Assembly: GCF_029906645.1 (NCBI RefSeq)
Contig: NZ_JARYGZ010000005.1
Span: 1-64,000 of the forward strand
Direction: 5' to 3'
Source: Sphingomonas oryzagri
Lineage (GTDB): Bacteria; Pseudomonadota; Alphaproteobacteria; Sphingomonadales; Sphingomonadaceae
DNA length: 64,000 nucleotides
The notes beneath the pieces are model-generated. The model saw nothing but the letters and a program-made list of their open reading frames with translations, was not told the origin of the DNA and made no database searches. This document shows positions 17,951 to 26,604 of the stretch, one piece after another. The translations under genes were made by a program, and so were the position numbers. Every line of letters begins with the position of its first letter. Within the stretch, counting starts at the first letter, position 1.

Positions 17951-18077
17951 ATCCGTTCGGCCTGAGCGAAGTCGAAGGCCATGCGCTGCGGCGGCACTTC
18001 GACTTCGATCCAAAGGATCGAAGTTTATCCTGAGCGCCTGCCTTGGCAGGCAGTCGAAGGGCTCAGTGCGAACGGAT
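17951..18077. repeat. composite REP-like repeat
   Basis: Outer arms ATCCGTTCGGCCTGAGCGAA (17951-17970) and GGGCTCAGTGCGAACGGAT enclose inner blocks GTCGAAGGCCATGCG, GGCACTTCGACTTCGATCC, GGATCGAAG and GCCTGCCTTGGCAGGC. It shares the CTGAGCGAAGTCGAAGG core with the element at 7424-7506 but is longer, as if two related repeats had nested. It lies between the glucan and transpeptidase genes. Confidence 0.8.
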
Positions 18078-18109
18078 GTAAGGTTTAACGCGGTCTCGGA
18101 CCGCGCTAA

Positions 18110-18778
18110 TCACACCTTGTCGGCGTAGATCATCCGTCCCGGCCCGAGCGCGGCCAGTGTCTCCTCGAGATCGGCGGTGGAGAGCGCGAAGCAGCCCTCC
18201 GATCGGCCGAGCTTGCCGTGCTGGGCAATCATGTCCGGGCTGACGTACCAGGCGGCGTGGACCACGACATTGCGCGGCTCGACGTTCGAATTGGTGGCGT
18301 CGAGGCCGAGCAGCCGTCGCGAGCGGCCATGCTGGCCGACATAGATGTCGCTGGTCAGGTAGGTGCCCTGCGAGGAGCAGTTCGATCCCATCTCGTTCGA
18401 GAAGCGGGTGAGGTAGCCGATATGCTCCGGATCCGAACCGCGACCGTGCGCGACGAGCAGGCTCTTCGATCGCCCTGAGGCAAGATCGACGAGATGGAAG
18501 CGCGGCTGCGACGAGGAGAGATCGAAATCGACCAGCGCCATCTTGTCGCGATACTTGATCTGGCTGCCGTGCCGCTGGAGCGCGGCGAGCGCCCTGCGGA
18601 AGAGGTCCGGCCGGATGGTCAGCGGGCTGGCGGGCATGGCCGTCGCAGTCGGCTTGGCGACGCCCGGAAGGCCTGCATTGATCTGGGCGAGGGCGGGACC
18701 CGCCACGATGCCGGCGGCCACAACGGTACCGGTACGAAGAATATCACGGCGCGAAAACGCCCCCCGAGGAGAGTTCAC
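18110..18778 (-). CDS. murein L,D-transpeptidase catalytic-domain protein (YkuD_2-like)
   Basis: The 222-residue protein has a twin-arginine-type leader (SRRDILRTGTVVAAGIVAG) followed by a compact catalytic domain. The active-site signature appears as VVVHAAWYVSP and then GKLGRSEGCFAL, with the catalytic Cys in SEGCF and a His upstream, which matches the YkuD_2 family better than classical YkuD (SHGCIR). Such proteins act on peptidoglycan in the periplasm; the exact activity is unproven. It is followed upstream by a classical L,D-transpeptidase and a D,D-carboxypeptidase on the same strand, which makes a cell-wall cluster. Confidence 0.87.
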   Translation of the reverse strand: MNSPRGAFSRRDILRTGTVVAAGIVAGPALAQINAGLPGVAKPTATAMPASPLTIRPDLFRRALAALQRHGSQIKYRDKMALVDFDLSSSQPRFHLVDLASGRSKSLLVAHGRGSDPEHIGYLTRFSNEMGSNCSSQGTYLTSDIYVGQHGRSRRLLGLDATNSNVEPRNVVVHAAWYVSPDMIAQHGKLGRSEGCFALSTADLEETLAALGPGRMIYADKV

Positions 18779-18867
18779 TCAATCGATCCTAAATTGTGAC
18801 TGCCCTAGCTCGGGGAACCGTATACCAGACAATTCCCGTCCGTTTCGCTAACTTATGGTCGAGTTCC

Positions 18868-20160
18868 CTAGGGTTGGGCACGTCCCGGCTCATCGACCGC
18901 ACGATTCACCGTGACGGCCTCGGCTTCCGCCTTGGGAAGGGGTTTCGCGGGCTTGGCCGGAGGGTGGTATCTGATTCCGTCAAGCGCGGCGATCATTCGC
19001 GCGTCGCGATCATAGGGATCGCCATAGGTGACGACCTTGCCGTCGGCATCCGGCGCGGCGGTGAAATAGACGATGTAGACCGGCACCTTGGTCCGCATGG
19101 GCAGCGATTTCATCGTGTAGGTTTCGAGTGCGGAGTCGATCGCGGCGGGATCGTAGAGTTCGGAGGCGAGCGACGGGATGTTCTGCACGCGGATGCAGCC
19201 GTGGCTCAAGGCGCGCATCGGCTGGGCGAAGCCGCTCTTCGCCGGGGTATCGTGCAGGTAGATCGCCCAGGCGTTGGGCATATCGATCTTCATCCGGCCG
19301 AGCGCGTTCATCGGCCCCGGCTTTTGGCGGATGAAGGTCCTGCCGCCGATCTTCTGCCAGACATAGCCCTTGGCCGGCGAGTATTTCTTGCCCTCGCGCA
19401 GCACGCTGGGCGGCAGCGTCCACCACGGATTGACGATGATCCGGTCGACATGCGCCGAAAGCTGCGGCGTCGGCGTCTTGGGCGCGCCGACCACCACGAC
19501 ATGCTCGGCCGCCTGCCTGCCGTCGCGATAGAGCTGCAGCTTGTAGGTGGGGATGTTCACCCAGACATAATTGTCGCCCAGCACGCGCGGCATCCAGCGC
19601 CAGCGCTCCATCGAGGCGCGGATCGCGTCCCGGCGGCCGTGTTCGGAGACCGGCGTATCGGCATAGGCCTGGCGCAGCGCGGCATAGCGTGGGTCGGTCG
19701 GCAGCAGGGCGTTCAGATAGCCGGGCAGCGCATCGTTGTTGACCGCATTGGCCAGATCGACGTCCAGCGTCGTCAGCCGCTCCGGACTGTGTTCGATATG
19801 CCAGTCGAAGCGCGACGGATGCTTGATGCGACCGTCGATATAATCGCCGGCGAGCATGTGGGCGGCGCTGGTCGCGGTGGCCTCAATATCGCCGACATAT
19901 CCGCCGTGGGCGAGGAAGGTGACGAGCGCCTCGCGCTGATAATCCTTCGGTCGCAGCCCCTCGGCGCGCGACGCGTCGATGGCGGCGAGCAGCTGGTGGA
20001 GCGTATCGGAATTCCAGTGGGGTTTCGGCGGCGGAGGGGGCGCCTCCGCGACCACCGGCGCAGTCTTTTCCTCGGCGCGCATCAGCACGATCCCGGCCGC
20101 GCCGAGCAGCAGGACGGAGCCGGCAAGGAGGCCCCCGGCGAGTGCGCGCGACATGGACAT
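18868..20160 (-). CDS. L,D-transpeptidase (YkuD/YcbB family)
   Basis: The product of about 430 residues has an N-terminal membrane anchor or signal (MSMSRALAGGLLAGSVLLLG), a proline-rich stretch PPPPPKPH, a helical scaffold region and a C-terminal YkuD domain with the active-site signature SHGCIRV (Cys322). The arrangement is like YcbB/LdtD, which makes 3-3 cross-links in peptidoglycan. I chose the ATG at 20160, after AGGGGT; an ATG two codons later is equally plausible. The 70-base gap from the carboxypeptidase gene upstream (20236-21327) suggests cotranscription with it, so that its tetrapeptide-generating neighbour and this cross-linker are made together. Confidence 0.92.
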   Translation of the reverse strand: MSMSRALAGGLLAGSVLLLGAAGIVLMRAEEKTAPVVAEAPPPPPKPHWNSDTLHQLLAAIDASRAEGLRPKDYQREALVTFLAHGGYVGDIEATATSAAHMLAGDYIDGRIKHPSRFDWHIEHSPERLTTLDVDLANAVNNDALPGYLNALLPTDPRYAALRQAYADTPVSEHGRRDAIRASMERWRWMPRVLGDNYVWVNIPTYKLQLYRDGRQAAEHVVVVGAPKTPTPQLSAHVDRIIVNPWWTLPPSVLREGKKYSPAKGYVWQKIGGRTFIRQKPGPMNALGRMKIDMPNAWAIYLHDTPAKSGFAQPMRALSHGCIRVQNIPSLASELYDPAAIDSALETYTMKSLPMRTKVPVYIVYFTAAPDADGKVVTYGDPYDRDARMIAALDGIRYHPPAKPAKPLPKAEAEAVTVNRAVDEPGRAQP

Positions 20161-20235
20161 TCGGACCCCTGTGGGCGGTGCCCCCGCCACCGGCGCGCGG
20201 ATGCGATTCTCCGCGCGGCATCCCTTTTAGATCAG

Positions 20236-21327
20236 TCAGCTTTTGTGTCGATGCGAGGTCTTGGCCCTGGTCTTCTTCGATGACGATTTGGCTGCGGTGT
20301 GGCCCGCGCGCGACGATTTCCTGGCCCTTGCGGCATGATGGGCGGAGCCTGATGCTTTCATGTGCGCATGGGCGCGCGCCCTGGGCGCCGCGTGACGGAC
20401 GGGGGCGGGATTGTCGTCGCCTTCGTCGGAAGCGCCCTGCTCGACCGCCGGTTCGACGCGGAGCGCGGGGTGGTCCCCACCGGGCAGCACCGAGGCGACC
20501 GTCACCGTCTGCCCCAGCCCGCGCCGATCGAGCACCGAGAAGCCGGCCTCCAGCAGCGCGGTGGAATCGCGGTTGCGCGCGACGAGGCTCGGTTCGCCCA
20601 GCACCACCGCGATCAGCCGCCGGTTGCCGCGTTGCGCCGAGGCGGCGACGGTGAAGCCGCTGTCCACCGTATAGCCGGTCTTGATCCCGTCCACGCCCAT
20701 CACCTTGCCCAGCAGATGGTTGTGGTTGATCATCGTCGATCGCTGCCACACGAAATTGCGCTCGCTGAAATAGCTGTAGAAGCGCGGATGGTCGTGAAGG
20801 AGCGCGAGGCTGAGGATCGCGAGATCGCGCGCGGTGGTGACGTTGGTGGGATCGGTGAGGCCGGATGCATTGGCGTAATGCGTGTTGCGCATCCCCAGCA
20901 TCTGCGCCTTGGCATTCATCATCCGCGTGAAATTCTCTTCGGTGCCGCCCAGTTTCTCGGCCAGCGCGACGGCGATGTCGTTGGCCGATTTCACCGCCAC
21001 CACCGAGATCGCGTTGTCGACGCTGATGCTCTGGCCGACGGCAAGCCCGAGGCGCGACGGCTTCATCGACGCGGCATGACGCGACACCGGCACCGGATCG
21101 GTGAGCTTCAGCCGTCCGGATTCCAGCGCGTCGAAGGTCAGATAGAGCGTCATCATCTTGGTGAGCGACGCGGGATGGCGCAGTTCGTCGGGCGCGTTGG
21201 CGTAGAGCACCTCGCGCGTGTTCGCATCGACCAGGAAGGCGGCGTAGCGCGGCGGCACGGCCTCTGCGCAGAATGGCATCAGCGCCGCGATCAGGGCCAG
21301 GCCAAGGGCGATCAGGCGCCGGGTCAT
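20236..21327 (-). CDS. D-alanyl-D-alanine carboxypeptidase (PBP5/6-like)
   Basis: The 363-residue protein has a clean signal peptide (MTRRLIALGLALIAALMPFC, then AEA) and the three penicillin-binding motifs in order: SLTK (nucleophile Ser54), SAN (in VKSANDIA) and KTG (in GIKTGYT). The family removes the terminal D-Ala from pentapeptide stems in the periplasm. The C-terminal tail is very rich in Ala, His, Lys and Arg and does not look like the usual amphipathic anchor helix. An upstream ATG at 21360 would add 11 residues before the signal. The region from here to pstS (21328-21713) is a divergent promoter region with a Pho-box-like site near pstS and nothing else I can identify. Confidence 0.93.
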   Translation of the reverse strand: MTRRLIALGLALIAALMPFCAEAVPPRYAAFLVDANTREVLYANAPDELRHPASLTKMMTLYLTFDALESGRLKLTDPVPVSRHAASMKPSRLGLAVGQSISVDNAISVVAVKSANDIAVALAEKLGGTEENFTRMMNAKAQMLGMRNTHYANASGLTDPTNVTTARDLAILSLALLHDHPRFYSYFSERNFVWQRSTMINHNHLLGKVMGVDGIKTGYTVDSGFTVAASAQRGNRRLIAVVLGEPSLVARNRDSTALLEAGFSVLDRRGLGQTVTVASVLPGGDHPALRVEPAVEQGASDEGDDNPAPVRHAAPRARAHAHMKASGSAHHAARARKSSRAGHTAAKSSSKKTRAKTSHRHKS

Positions 21328-21635
21328 CGGAATCGTATGTGTCACCGCGCGCTTGCCCATGCGCGGTGTGAAAGTTGAGTGTGCAAGTATCCGGCCCTGA
21401 AAAACGAGGCAGAACGCCTCCTTCGGAATCATAGGCTTGCCGCAGACTCCCGCCAACCGTTTGCAGACTCGTTCGGGCGTTTTCCGTCAACGGACTGGCG
21501 CAGCGAGGACCTGCTGGCCGTCGCTCGATTCGCACGCTTCCTCGCCACGGGCCCGCGAGCGGGAACGCTCGCCGGCAACCTTTTTGCCCCGTAAATCCTT
21601 GGGTTTTCCGGCCACGACGGGTGGAACAGGCGTCG

Positions 21636-21653
21636 TTGTCACATATACGTAAC
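21636..21653 (+). promoter_or_regulatory. Pho-box-like site before pstS
   Basis: The 18-mer TTGTCACATATACGTAAC matches 13 of 18 positions of the PhoB consensus (two CTGTCAT-like half sites 11 bases apart around an A/T-rich spacer). It stands 61 bases before the pstS ATG, a plausible activator position. The match is by eye. Confidence 0.55.
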
Positions 21654-21713
21654 AGGGGTTACCTAGAGGCGGTCTCAGCCGGAGGGGCAACACCGGCGTT
21701 GGAGACATGCATC

Positions 21714-22751
21714 ATGTTCAAGACTTTCGTAGCAGCCGCGGGAGTGGCTGGCCTGCTCGCGTCTGCTGCGTCCGCCGCCGATATTTCGGGCGCCGGCGCG
21801 ACCTTCCCCGCTCCGGTCTACGCCAAGTGGGCCGAGACCTATAAGGCGACCACCGGCACCGGCCTGAACTATCAGGCGATCGGTTCGGGCGGCGGCATCA
21901 AGCAGATCAAGGCGAAGACCGTCGATTTCGGCGCGTCCGACAAGCCGCTGAAGCCGGAGGATCTGAATGCCGCCGGTCTCTACCAGTTCCCGACCGTGGT
22001 GGGCGGCGTCGTCCCCGTCGTGAACATCCCCGGCATCGCCGCCGGCCAGATCAAGCTGACCGGCCCGATGCTGGCGGCGATCTTCTACGGCCAGATCAAG
22101 ACCTGGAACGATCCGGTCATCACCAAGGCGAATCCGGGCGTGAAGCTCCCGGCGATGCCGATCACCGTCGTGCACCGTTCGGACGGTTCGGGCACCTCGT
22201 TCCTGTTCACCTCCTACCTGTCGATGAAGAGCCCGGCCTGGGCCTCCAAGGTCGGCGCGTCGGACTCGGTGAACTGGCCGACCGGCCTCGGCGGCAAGGG
22301 TAACGATGGCGTTTCGGCCTTCGTGAAGCAGACCCCCGGCTCGATCGGTTACGTCGAGTACGCCTACGCCAAGCAGAACAAGATGGCGTACGTGCTCGTG
22401 CAGAACAAGAACGGCAAGTATCCGGCGCCGACCGCGCAGGATTTCGCCGCCGCCGCCGCCGGTGCCAAGTGGGCGCAGGCTCCGGGCAACTACCTGCTCC
22501 TGCTCGATCAGCCGGGCGCGAACAGCTGGCCGATCGTCGGCGCGACCTTCATCCTGGTCTACAAGAACCAGGAGAATCCGGCCGCCGGCGAGCAGGTGCT
22601 GAAGTTCTTCGACTGGGCCTACAAGGCCGGTGACGGCGCCGCCGCGCAGCTGGACTATGTGCCGCTGCCGCTGGCCGTGAAGAACCTGATCCGCAAGCAG
22701 TGGACGACGAACGTGACGGCGGGCGGCAAGCCGGTCTACACGGGCAAGTAA
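21714..22751 (+). CDS. pstS: phosphate ABC transporter substrate-binding protein
   Basis: The 345-residue periplasmic protein begins with a signal peptide (MFKTFVAAAGVAGLLASAAS, then A), followed by the PstS hallmark ISGAGATFPAPVYAKW, the phosphate-contacting IGSGGGIKQI, FGASDKPL, and VHRSDGSGTSF. It binds inorganic phosphate and delivers it to PstCA. The ATG at 21714 has GGAGA eight bases upstream. It is the first gene of pstSCAB and is probably the most strongly expressed, since a large hairpin follows before pstC. A Pho-box-like site precedes it. Confidence 0.96.
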   Translation: MFKTFVAAAGVAGLLASAASAADISGAGATFPAPVYAKWAETYKATTGTGLNYQAIGSGGGIKQIKAKTVDFGASDKPLKPEDLNAAGLYQFPTVVGGVVPVVNIPGIAAGQIKLTGPMLAAIFYGQIKTWNDPVITKANPGVKLPAMPITVVHRSDGSGTSFLFTSYLSMKSPAWASKVGASDSVNWPTGLGGKGNDGVSAFVKQTPGSIGYVEYAYAKQNKMAYVLVQNKNGKYPAPTAQDFAAAAAGAKWAQAPGNYLLLLDQPGANSWPIVGATFILVYKNQENPAAGEQVLKFFDWAYKAGDGAAAQLDYVPLPLAVKNLIRKQWTTNVTAGGKPVYTGK

Positions 22752-22772
22752 GCCACCGCTAAGGTACGGAAG

Positions 22773-22801
22773 GCGGGGGTGCCCTGAATGGGTGCCCCCG
22801 C
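22773..22801 (+). terminator. intercistronic hairpin between pstS and pstC
   Basis: GCGGGGGTGCCC (22773-22784) pairs with GGGTGCCCCCGC (22790-22801), 12 pairs with two G-T wobbles and a 5-base loop. No T-run follows. Such hairpins commonly give high pstS and lower pstCAB mRNA by partial termination or by 3' protection. Confidence 0.55.
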
Positions 22802-22837
22802 TGACGTGCGGACACCACACCACGGATAGGGCGCGGC

Positions 22838-23809
22838 ATGACGGCCACTATGATGGACAGCGATAGCGCGCCTCCGCGCGAAACGGCTCCGGGCCAGAGC
22901 GAGCTCAGCGAGACGATCTTCCGTGGCCTGTGCTTCGGTGCGGCGACTCTGCTGCTGGCGGCGCTCGCCGGGGTGGTGATCAGCCTCGCGATTGGCGGCT
23001 GGCCCGCCTTCAGGCAGTTCGGCTTCGGCTTCTTCACCTCCTCCGCCTGGGATCCGGTGCAGGAGAATTACGGTGCCGCCGGCCCGATCGTCGGCACGAT
23101 CGTCACCTCGATCCTGGCGCTCATCATCGCGCTGCCGCTGGCGACCGGTGTTTCTGTCTTCCTCGTCGAATTTTGCCCGCGCAGCATCGCCAAGCCCGTC
23201 GCGGTGGCGGTCGAGCTGCTCGCGGGCATTCCGTCCATCGTCTACGGCATGTGGGGCCTGTTCGTGCTGGCGCCGTGGTTCGCGACGCACGTCCAGATGC
23301 CGCTGATGATGGACGCGGCCAATCTGCCAGACTGGCTCTCCGCGCTGGTCGCCGGCATCCCCAACGGGGCCAACATCTTCACCGCATCGCTGATCCTCGC
23401 GATCATGATCCTGCCGTACATGTCGGCGGTGTTCCGCGAACTGCTGCTGACCATCCCGGCGCAGGTGCGCGAGGCCGCCTACGGCCTTGGATCGACCAAT
23501 TTCGAGGTCGTCTCGAAGGTGATGATCCCCTACGTCCGCCGCGGCGCCGTCGGCGTCGTGATGCTCGGCCTCGGCCGCGCGCTCGGCGAGACGATGGCGG
23601 TGACCTTCATCATCGGCAATTCGCACGGCTTCCCCCACTCGCTGTTCGACAGCGGATCGACCATCGCGTCGACCATCGCCAACGAGTTCGCGGAAGCCAC
23701 GTCGGACATGCACACCGCCGCGCTGATCGCGCTCGGCCTCGTGCTGTTCATCCTGACCTTCGCCGTGCTGGCGGTCGCCCGCCTGCTGCTCGCCAGCGAA
23801 AAGCATTGA
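22838..23809 (+). CDS. pstC: phosphate ABC transporter permease PstC
   Basis: The 323-residue inner-membrane protein has six or so membrane helices and the permease EAA-type loop (REAAYGLGSTNFEVVSKVMIP). GIPSIVYGMWGLFVL and GLGRALGETMAVTFIIGNS are typical of PstC. It pairs with PstA to form the channel for phosphate. The frame starts at ATG 22838 and runs without interruption. pstA follows after ten bases containing GAGGGA. Confidence 0.95.
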   Translation: MTATMMDSDSAPPRETAPGQSELSETIFRGLCFGAATLLLAALAGVVISLAIGGWPAFRQFGFGFFTSSAWDPVQENYGAAGPIVGTIVTSILALIIALPLATGVSVFLVEFCPRSIAKPVAVAVELLAGIPSIVYGMWGLFVLAPWFATHVQMPLMMDAANLPDWLSALVAGIPNGANIFTASLILAIMILPYMSAVFRELLLTIPAQVREAAYGLGSTNFEVVSKVMIPYVRRGAVGVVMLGLGRALGETMAVTFIIGNSHGFPHSLFDSGSTIASTIANEFAEATSDMHTAALIALGLVLFILTFAVLAVARLLLASEKH

Positions 23810-23819
23810 GGAGGGACTG

Positions 23820-24659
23820 ATGGACCGCGCTCTCCGCCGCAAGATCACCAACAGTGTGTTCATCGGCCTCTGCGGGGCCGCCACGCTGGTGGCTCTCGCC
23901 TTCCTCGTCATGATCCTCTGGTCGCTGGTCGCCAAGGGCTTCGGCGGGCTGGACGCCAAGATCTTCACGATGACCCAGCCGGCACCCGGTTCGCCCGGCG
24001 GCCTGCTCAACGGCATCGTCGGATCGATCATGATGTGCGTGCTCGGCATGGTGCTGGCGGTGATCGTCGGCATCCTCGCCGGCACATGGCTCGCCGAATA
24101 TGGCGGGAAGACCATGTACGGCCAGATCGTACGCTTCCTGAACGACGTGCTGCTCTCGGCGCCGTCGATCCTGGTCGGCCTGTTCGTCTACGAGATCCTG
24201 GTGAAGCCCTTCCACGGCTTCTCGGGCTATGCCGGCGGCGTCGCGCTCGGCCTGCTCGCGGTGCCGATCGTGACCCGTACCACCGAGGACATGCTGACCC
24301 TGCAGCCCAACACGCTGCGCGAGGCGGGCATGGCGCTGGGCGCCGGCCGCGGCTTCGTGATCCGCTCGATCATCTGGAAGGCGGCGGGCGCGGGCCTGTT
24401 CACCGGCGGCCTGCTCGGCTTCGCCCGCATCTCGGGCGAGACGGCGCCGCTGCTGTTCACGTCGCTCGGCAACCAGTTCGTCAATTACAATATGGCCAAG
24501 CCGATGGGCAGCCTGCCGACCACCATTTTCCAGTTCGCGCTTTCGGCCTATGATGACTGGCAGCGCCTCGCCTGGGTGGGCGCGCTGCTGATCGCGGTCG
24601 CCGTGCTTGCCGTCAACATCGTTGGGCGCCTCGTCGCCCGGGAGACCCACCGCCCATGA
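23820..24659 (+). CDS. pstA: phosphate ABC transporter permease PstA
   Basis: The 279-residue membrane protein carries [43 protein letters not shown] and the EAA loop [20 protein letters not shown], all PstA-like, plus [16 protein letters not shown] near the C-terminus. It forms the channel with PstC. Its TGA overlaps the pstB ATG (ATGA at 24656-24659), so the two are translationally coupled. Confidence 0.95.
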   Translation: MDRALRRKITNSVFIGLCGAATLVALAFLVMILWSLVAKGFGGLDAKIFTMTQPAPGSPGGLLNGIVGSIMMCVLGMVLAVIVGILAGTWLAEYGGKTMYGQIVRFLNDVLLSAPSILVGLFVYEILVKPFHGFSGYAGGVALGLLAVPIVTRTTEDMLTLQPNTLREAGMALGAGRGFVIRSIIWKAAGAGLFTGGLLGFARISGETAPLLFTSLGNQFVNYNMAKPMGSLPTTIFQFALSAYDDWQRLAWVGALLIAVAVLAVNIVGRLVARETHRP

Positions 24660-25534
24660 ACGACGTCGCCACCCCCATCGTCACGCGCGATCCCGAGGCG
24701 CCGATCATGGTCCGCCCGACCGGCGATCTGGTGCTCGAAGCGCGCCAGCTCGATTTCTTCTACGGCAAGTCGCAGTCGCTCTATGGCGTCGACCTGCCGA
24801 TCGAACGCAACAAGATCACCGCGCTGATCGGCCCGTCGGGTTGCGGCAAGTCGACCCTGCTGCGCACGCTCAACAAGATCTACGATCTGTATCCGGGCCA
24901 GAACGCGACCGGCCGCATCCTGCTCGACGGCAAGGACCTGCTGACCGACCGCGCCAGCGTCTCGCGCCTCAAGCAGCGGGACGGCGACGTCGCGCTGGAG
25001 CCGGCCAACCTCGACACCTCTGCGCTTCGCGCGCGCATCGGCATGGTGTTCCAGAAGCCGACGCCCTTCCCGATGTCGATCTACGACAATGTGGCGTTCG
25101 GCGTTCGCCTCTACTTCAAGAAGTCCAAGGCGGAGATGGACCAGATCGTCGAGCGCTCACTGCGCCGCGCCGCTCTGTGGGACGAGGTGAAGGACAAGCT
25201 CAACTCGTCCGGCCTCGGCCTGTCGGGCGGCCAGCAGCAGCGCCTGTGCGTCGCGCGCGGCATCGCGGTGGAGCCCGAGGTGCTGCTACTCGACGAGCCG
25301 GCCTCGGCGCTCGATCCGGTGTCGACCGCCAAGCTCGAAGAGACGCTGATGGAGCTGCGCGACGATTTCTCGATCGTCATCGTCACGCACAACCTCCAAC
25401 AGGCGGCGCGCATCTCGGACTATACCGGCTTTATGTTCCTCGGCCGGATGATCGAGTTCCGCCCGACCGCCGAGCTGTTCGAGCGCCCGCAGAGCACCCG
25501 CACGCGTGACTACGTGACGGGCCGCTTCGGCTGA
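24656..25534 (+). CDS. pstB: phosphate ABC transporter ATP-binding protein
   Basis: The 292-residue ATPase has Walker [10 protein letters not shown] (about residues 59-67), signature [16 protein letters not shown], Walker [14 protein letters not shown] and the PstB-typical [17 protein letters not shown]. It is some 30 residues longer than common PstB, with an N-terminal extension and an insert near residues 98-118. It drives PstCA. phoU, which usually follows pstB, is absent; the next gene is a convergent LacI regulator. Confidence 0.95.
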   Translation: MNDVATPIVTRDPEAPIMVRPTGDLVLEARQLDFFYGKSQSLYGVDLPIERNKITALIGPSGCGKSTLLRTLNKIYDLYPGQNATGRILLDGKDLLTDRASVSRLKQRDGDVALEPANLDTSALRARIGMVFQKPTPFPMSIYDNVAFGVRLYFKKSKAEMDQIVERSLRRAALWDEVKDKLNSSGLGLSGGQQQRLCVARGIAVEPEVLLLDEPASALDPVSTAKLEETLMELRDDFSIVIVTHNLQQAARISDYTGFMFLGRMIEFRPTAELFERPQSTRTRDYVTGRFG

Positions 25535-25541
25535 TCGCACT

Positions 25542-25564
25542 CCTGCGGGGTTATGCCCCGCAGG
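25542..25564. terminator. hairpin between convergent pstB and LacI gene
   Basis: CCTGCGGGG and CCCCGCAGG form a perfect 9-bp stem with a 5-base loop. It overlaps the last codons of the LacI-family gene on the minus strand. No long T-run follows on either side, so it is a probable but not classical terminator. Confidence 0.5.
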
Positions 25565-26564
25565 ATTCTCGTACCACCAGATCGGTCGCGAGCCGTTCCG
25601 GCTCGTGATCGGGATGGTCCGACAACACGCGCGCGACGAGCATCCGGCCCGCGCCGGCGACATCTTGCCGCACCGTCGTGAGTGCAGGCGACGACAGCCG
25701 GCTGAGCAGCATGTCGTCATAGCCGACCACCGACACGTCCTGCGGCACCGACAGCCCGGCACGACGCAGCGCGCGGATGGCGCCGAGCGCGATCAGGTCG
25801 CTCGACGCGACCACACCGTCGAACGCGACATGGCGGCGCAGCAGCCGCCCCACCGCCGCCTCGGCGGATTCCAGCTCGAAATCGACCGGCACCACCAGCC
25901 GGGGATCGACCGCCAGCCCGGCCTCCTCCAGCGCCTCGGCATAACCCTGCCGCCGCTGCATCGTCTCGAGATCCGATCCGCCGAGGAACAGGATCGCCCT
26001 GCGCCCCAGCCGCGCGAGATGCGCGGTGGCACGGCGGCCGCCCTGCACGTTGTCCGATCCGATCGAGCAATAACGCTGCCCCGGCATCTGCGCGCCCCAC
26101 ACCGCGAAGCGAGCGGGCGTGTCGGCCAGCCGGTTGAAGGCATCGTGCAGCGTGCTCTGGCCGAGGAAGATCACCCCGCTTGCCCGGCTGGTGGTGGTCG
26201 CGTGGACGAGATCCTCGTAGCTGGTCGGCGAGATGTGGCTGACCGTGAAGTCGCAGTCGCGCGCGCGCGCCGCCTCGCCAATGCTGGCCAGCAGTTCGAG
26301 GAAGAAGGGGTGGGAGAGGGGCAGCGGCCCGCTCTTCACGTGCGGCGTCACGATCGCGATCGATCCTTCCGCGCCGATCGGGCTGGCCGGCATCGTCATG
26401 CGGAACGGGTAGTTGTGTTCGCGTGCCAGCGCCCAGATACGCTGCTTGGTGCGCGCCGAGATCAAGGGCTGGTCGTTCAGCGCACGCGAGACGGTGGAGA
26501 CCGAAACCCCCGCCAGCTTCGCCAGATCCTCGAGCGTCGTATTGCCGTTGCTACCGTTGCCCAT
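25551..26564 (-). CDS. LacI-family transcriptional regulator of the sugar locus
   Basis: The 337-residue protein has a LacI helix-turn-helix at residues 9-30 (TLEDLAKLAGVSVSTVSRAL), a hinge helix and a periplasmic-binding-protein-like effector domain with the C-terminal VPQDVSVVGYDDM typical of the family. It is divergent from an MFS sugar transporter (41 bases between starts) and heads the cluster with the TonB receptor, halogenase-like proteins and GH31 glucosidase, so it very likely represses these genes until an alpha-glucoside is present. Inverted repeats upstream of the TonB receptor are candidate operators. Confidence 0.93.
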   Translation of the reverse strand: MGNGSNGNTTLEDLAKLAGVSVSTVSRALNDQPLISARTKQRIWALAREHNYPFRMTMPASPIGAEGSIAIVTPHVKSGPLPLSHPFFLELLASIGEAARARDCDFTVSHISPTSYEDLVHATTTSRASGVIFLGQSTLHDAFNRLADTPARFAVWGAQMPGQRYCSIGSDNVQGGRRATAHLARLGRRAILFLGGSDLETMQRRQGYAEALEEAGLAVDPRLVVPVDFELESAEAAVGRLLRRHVAFDGVVASSDLIALGAIRALRRAGLSVPQDVSVVGYDDMLLSRLSSPALTTVRQDVAGAGRMLVARVLSDHPDHEPERLATDLVVRESCGA

Positions 26565-26604
26565 CGCGCTCAGTCTGGTTCTTGGCCGTGCGGCCGGTTA
26601 GGAC

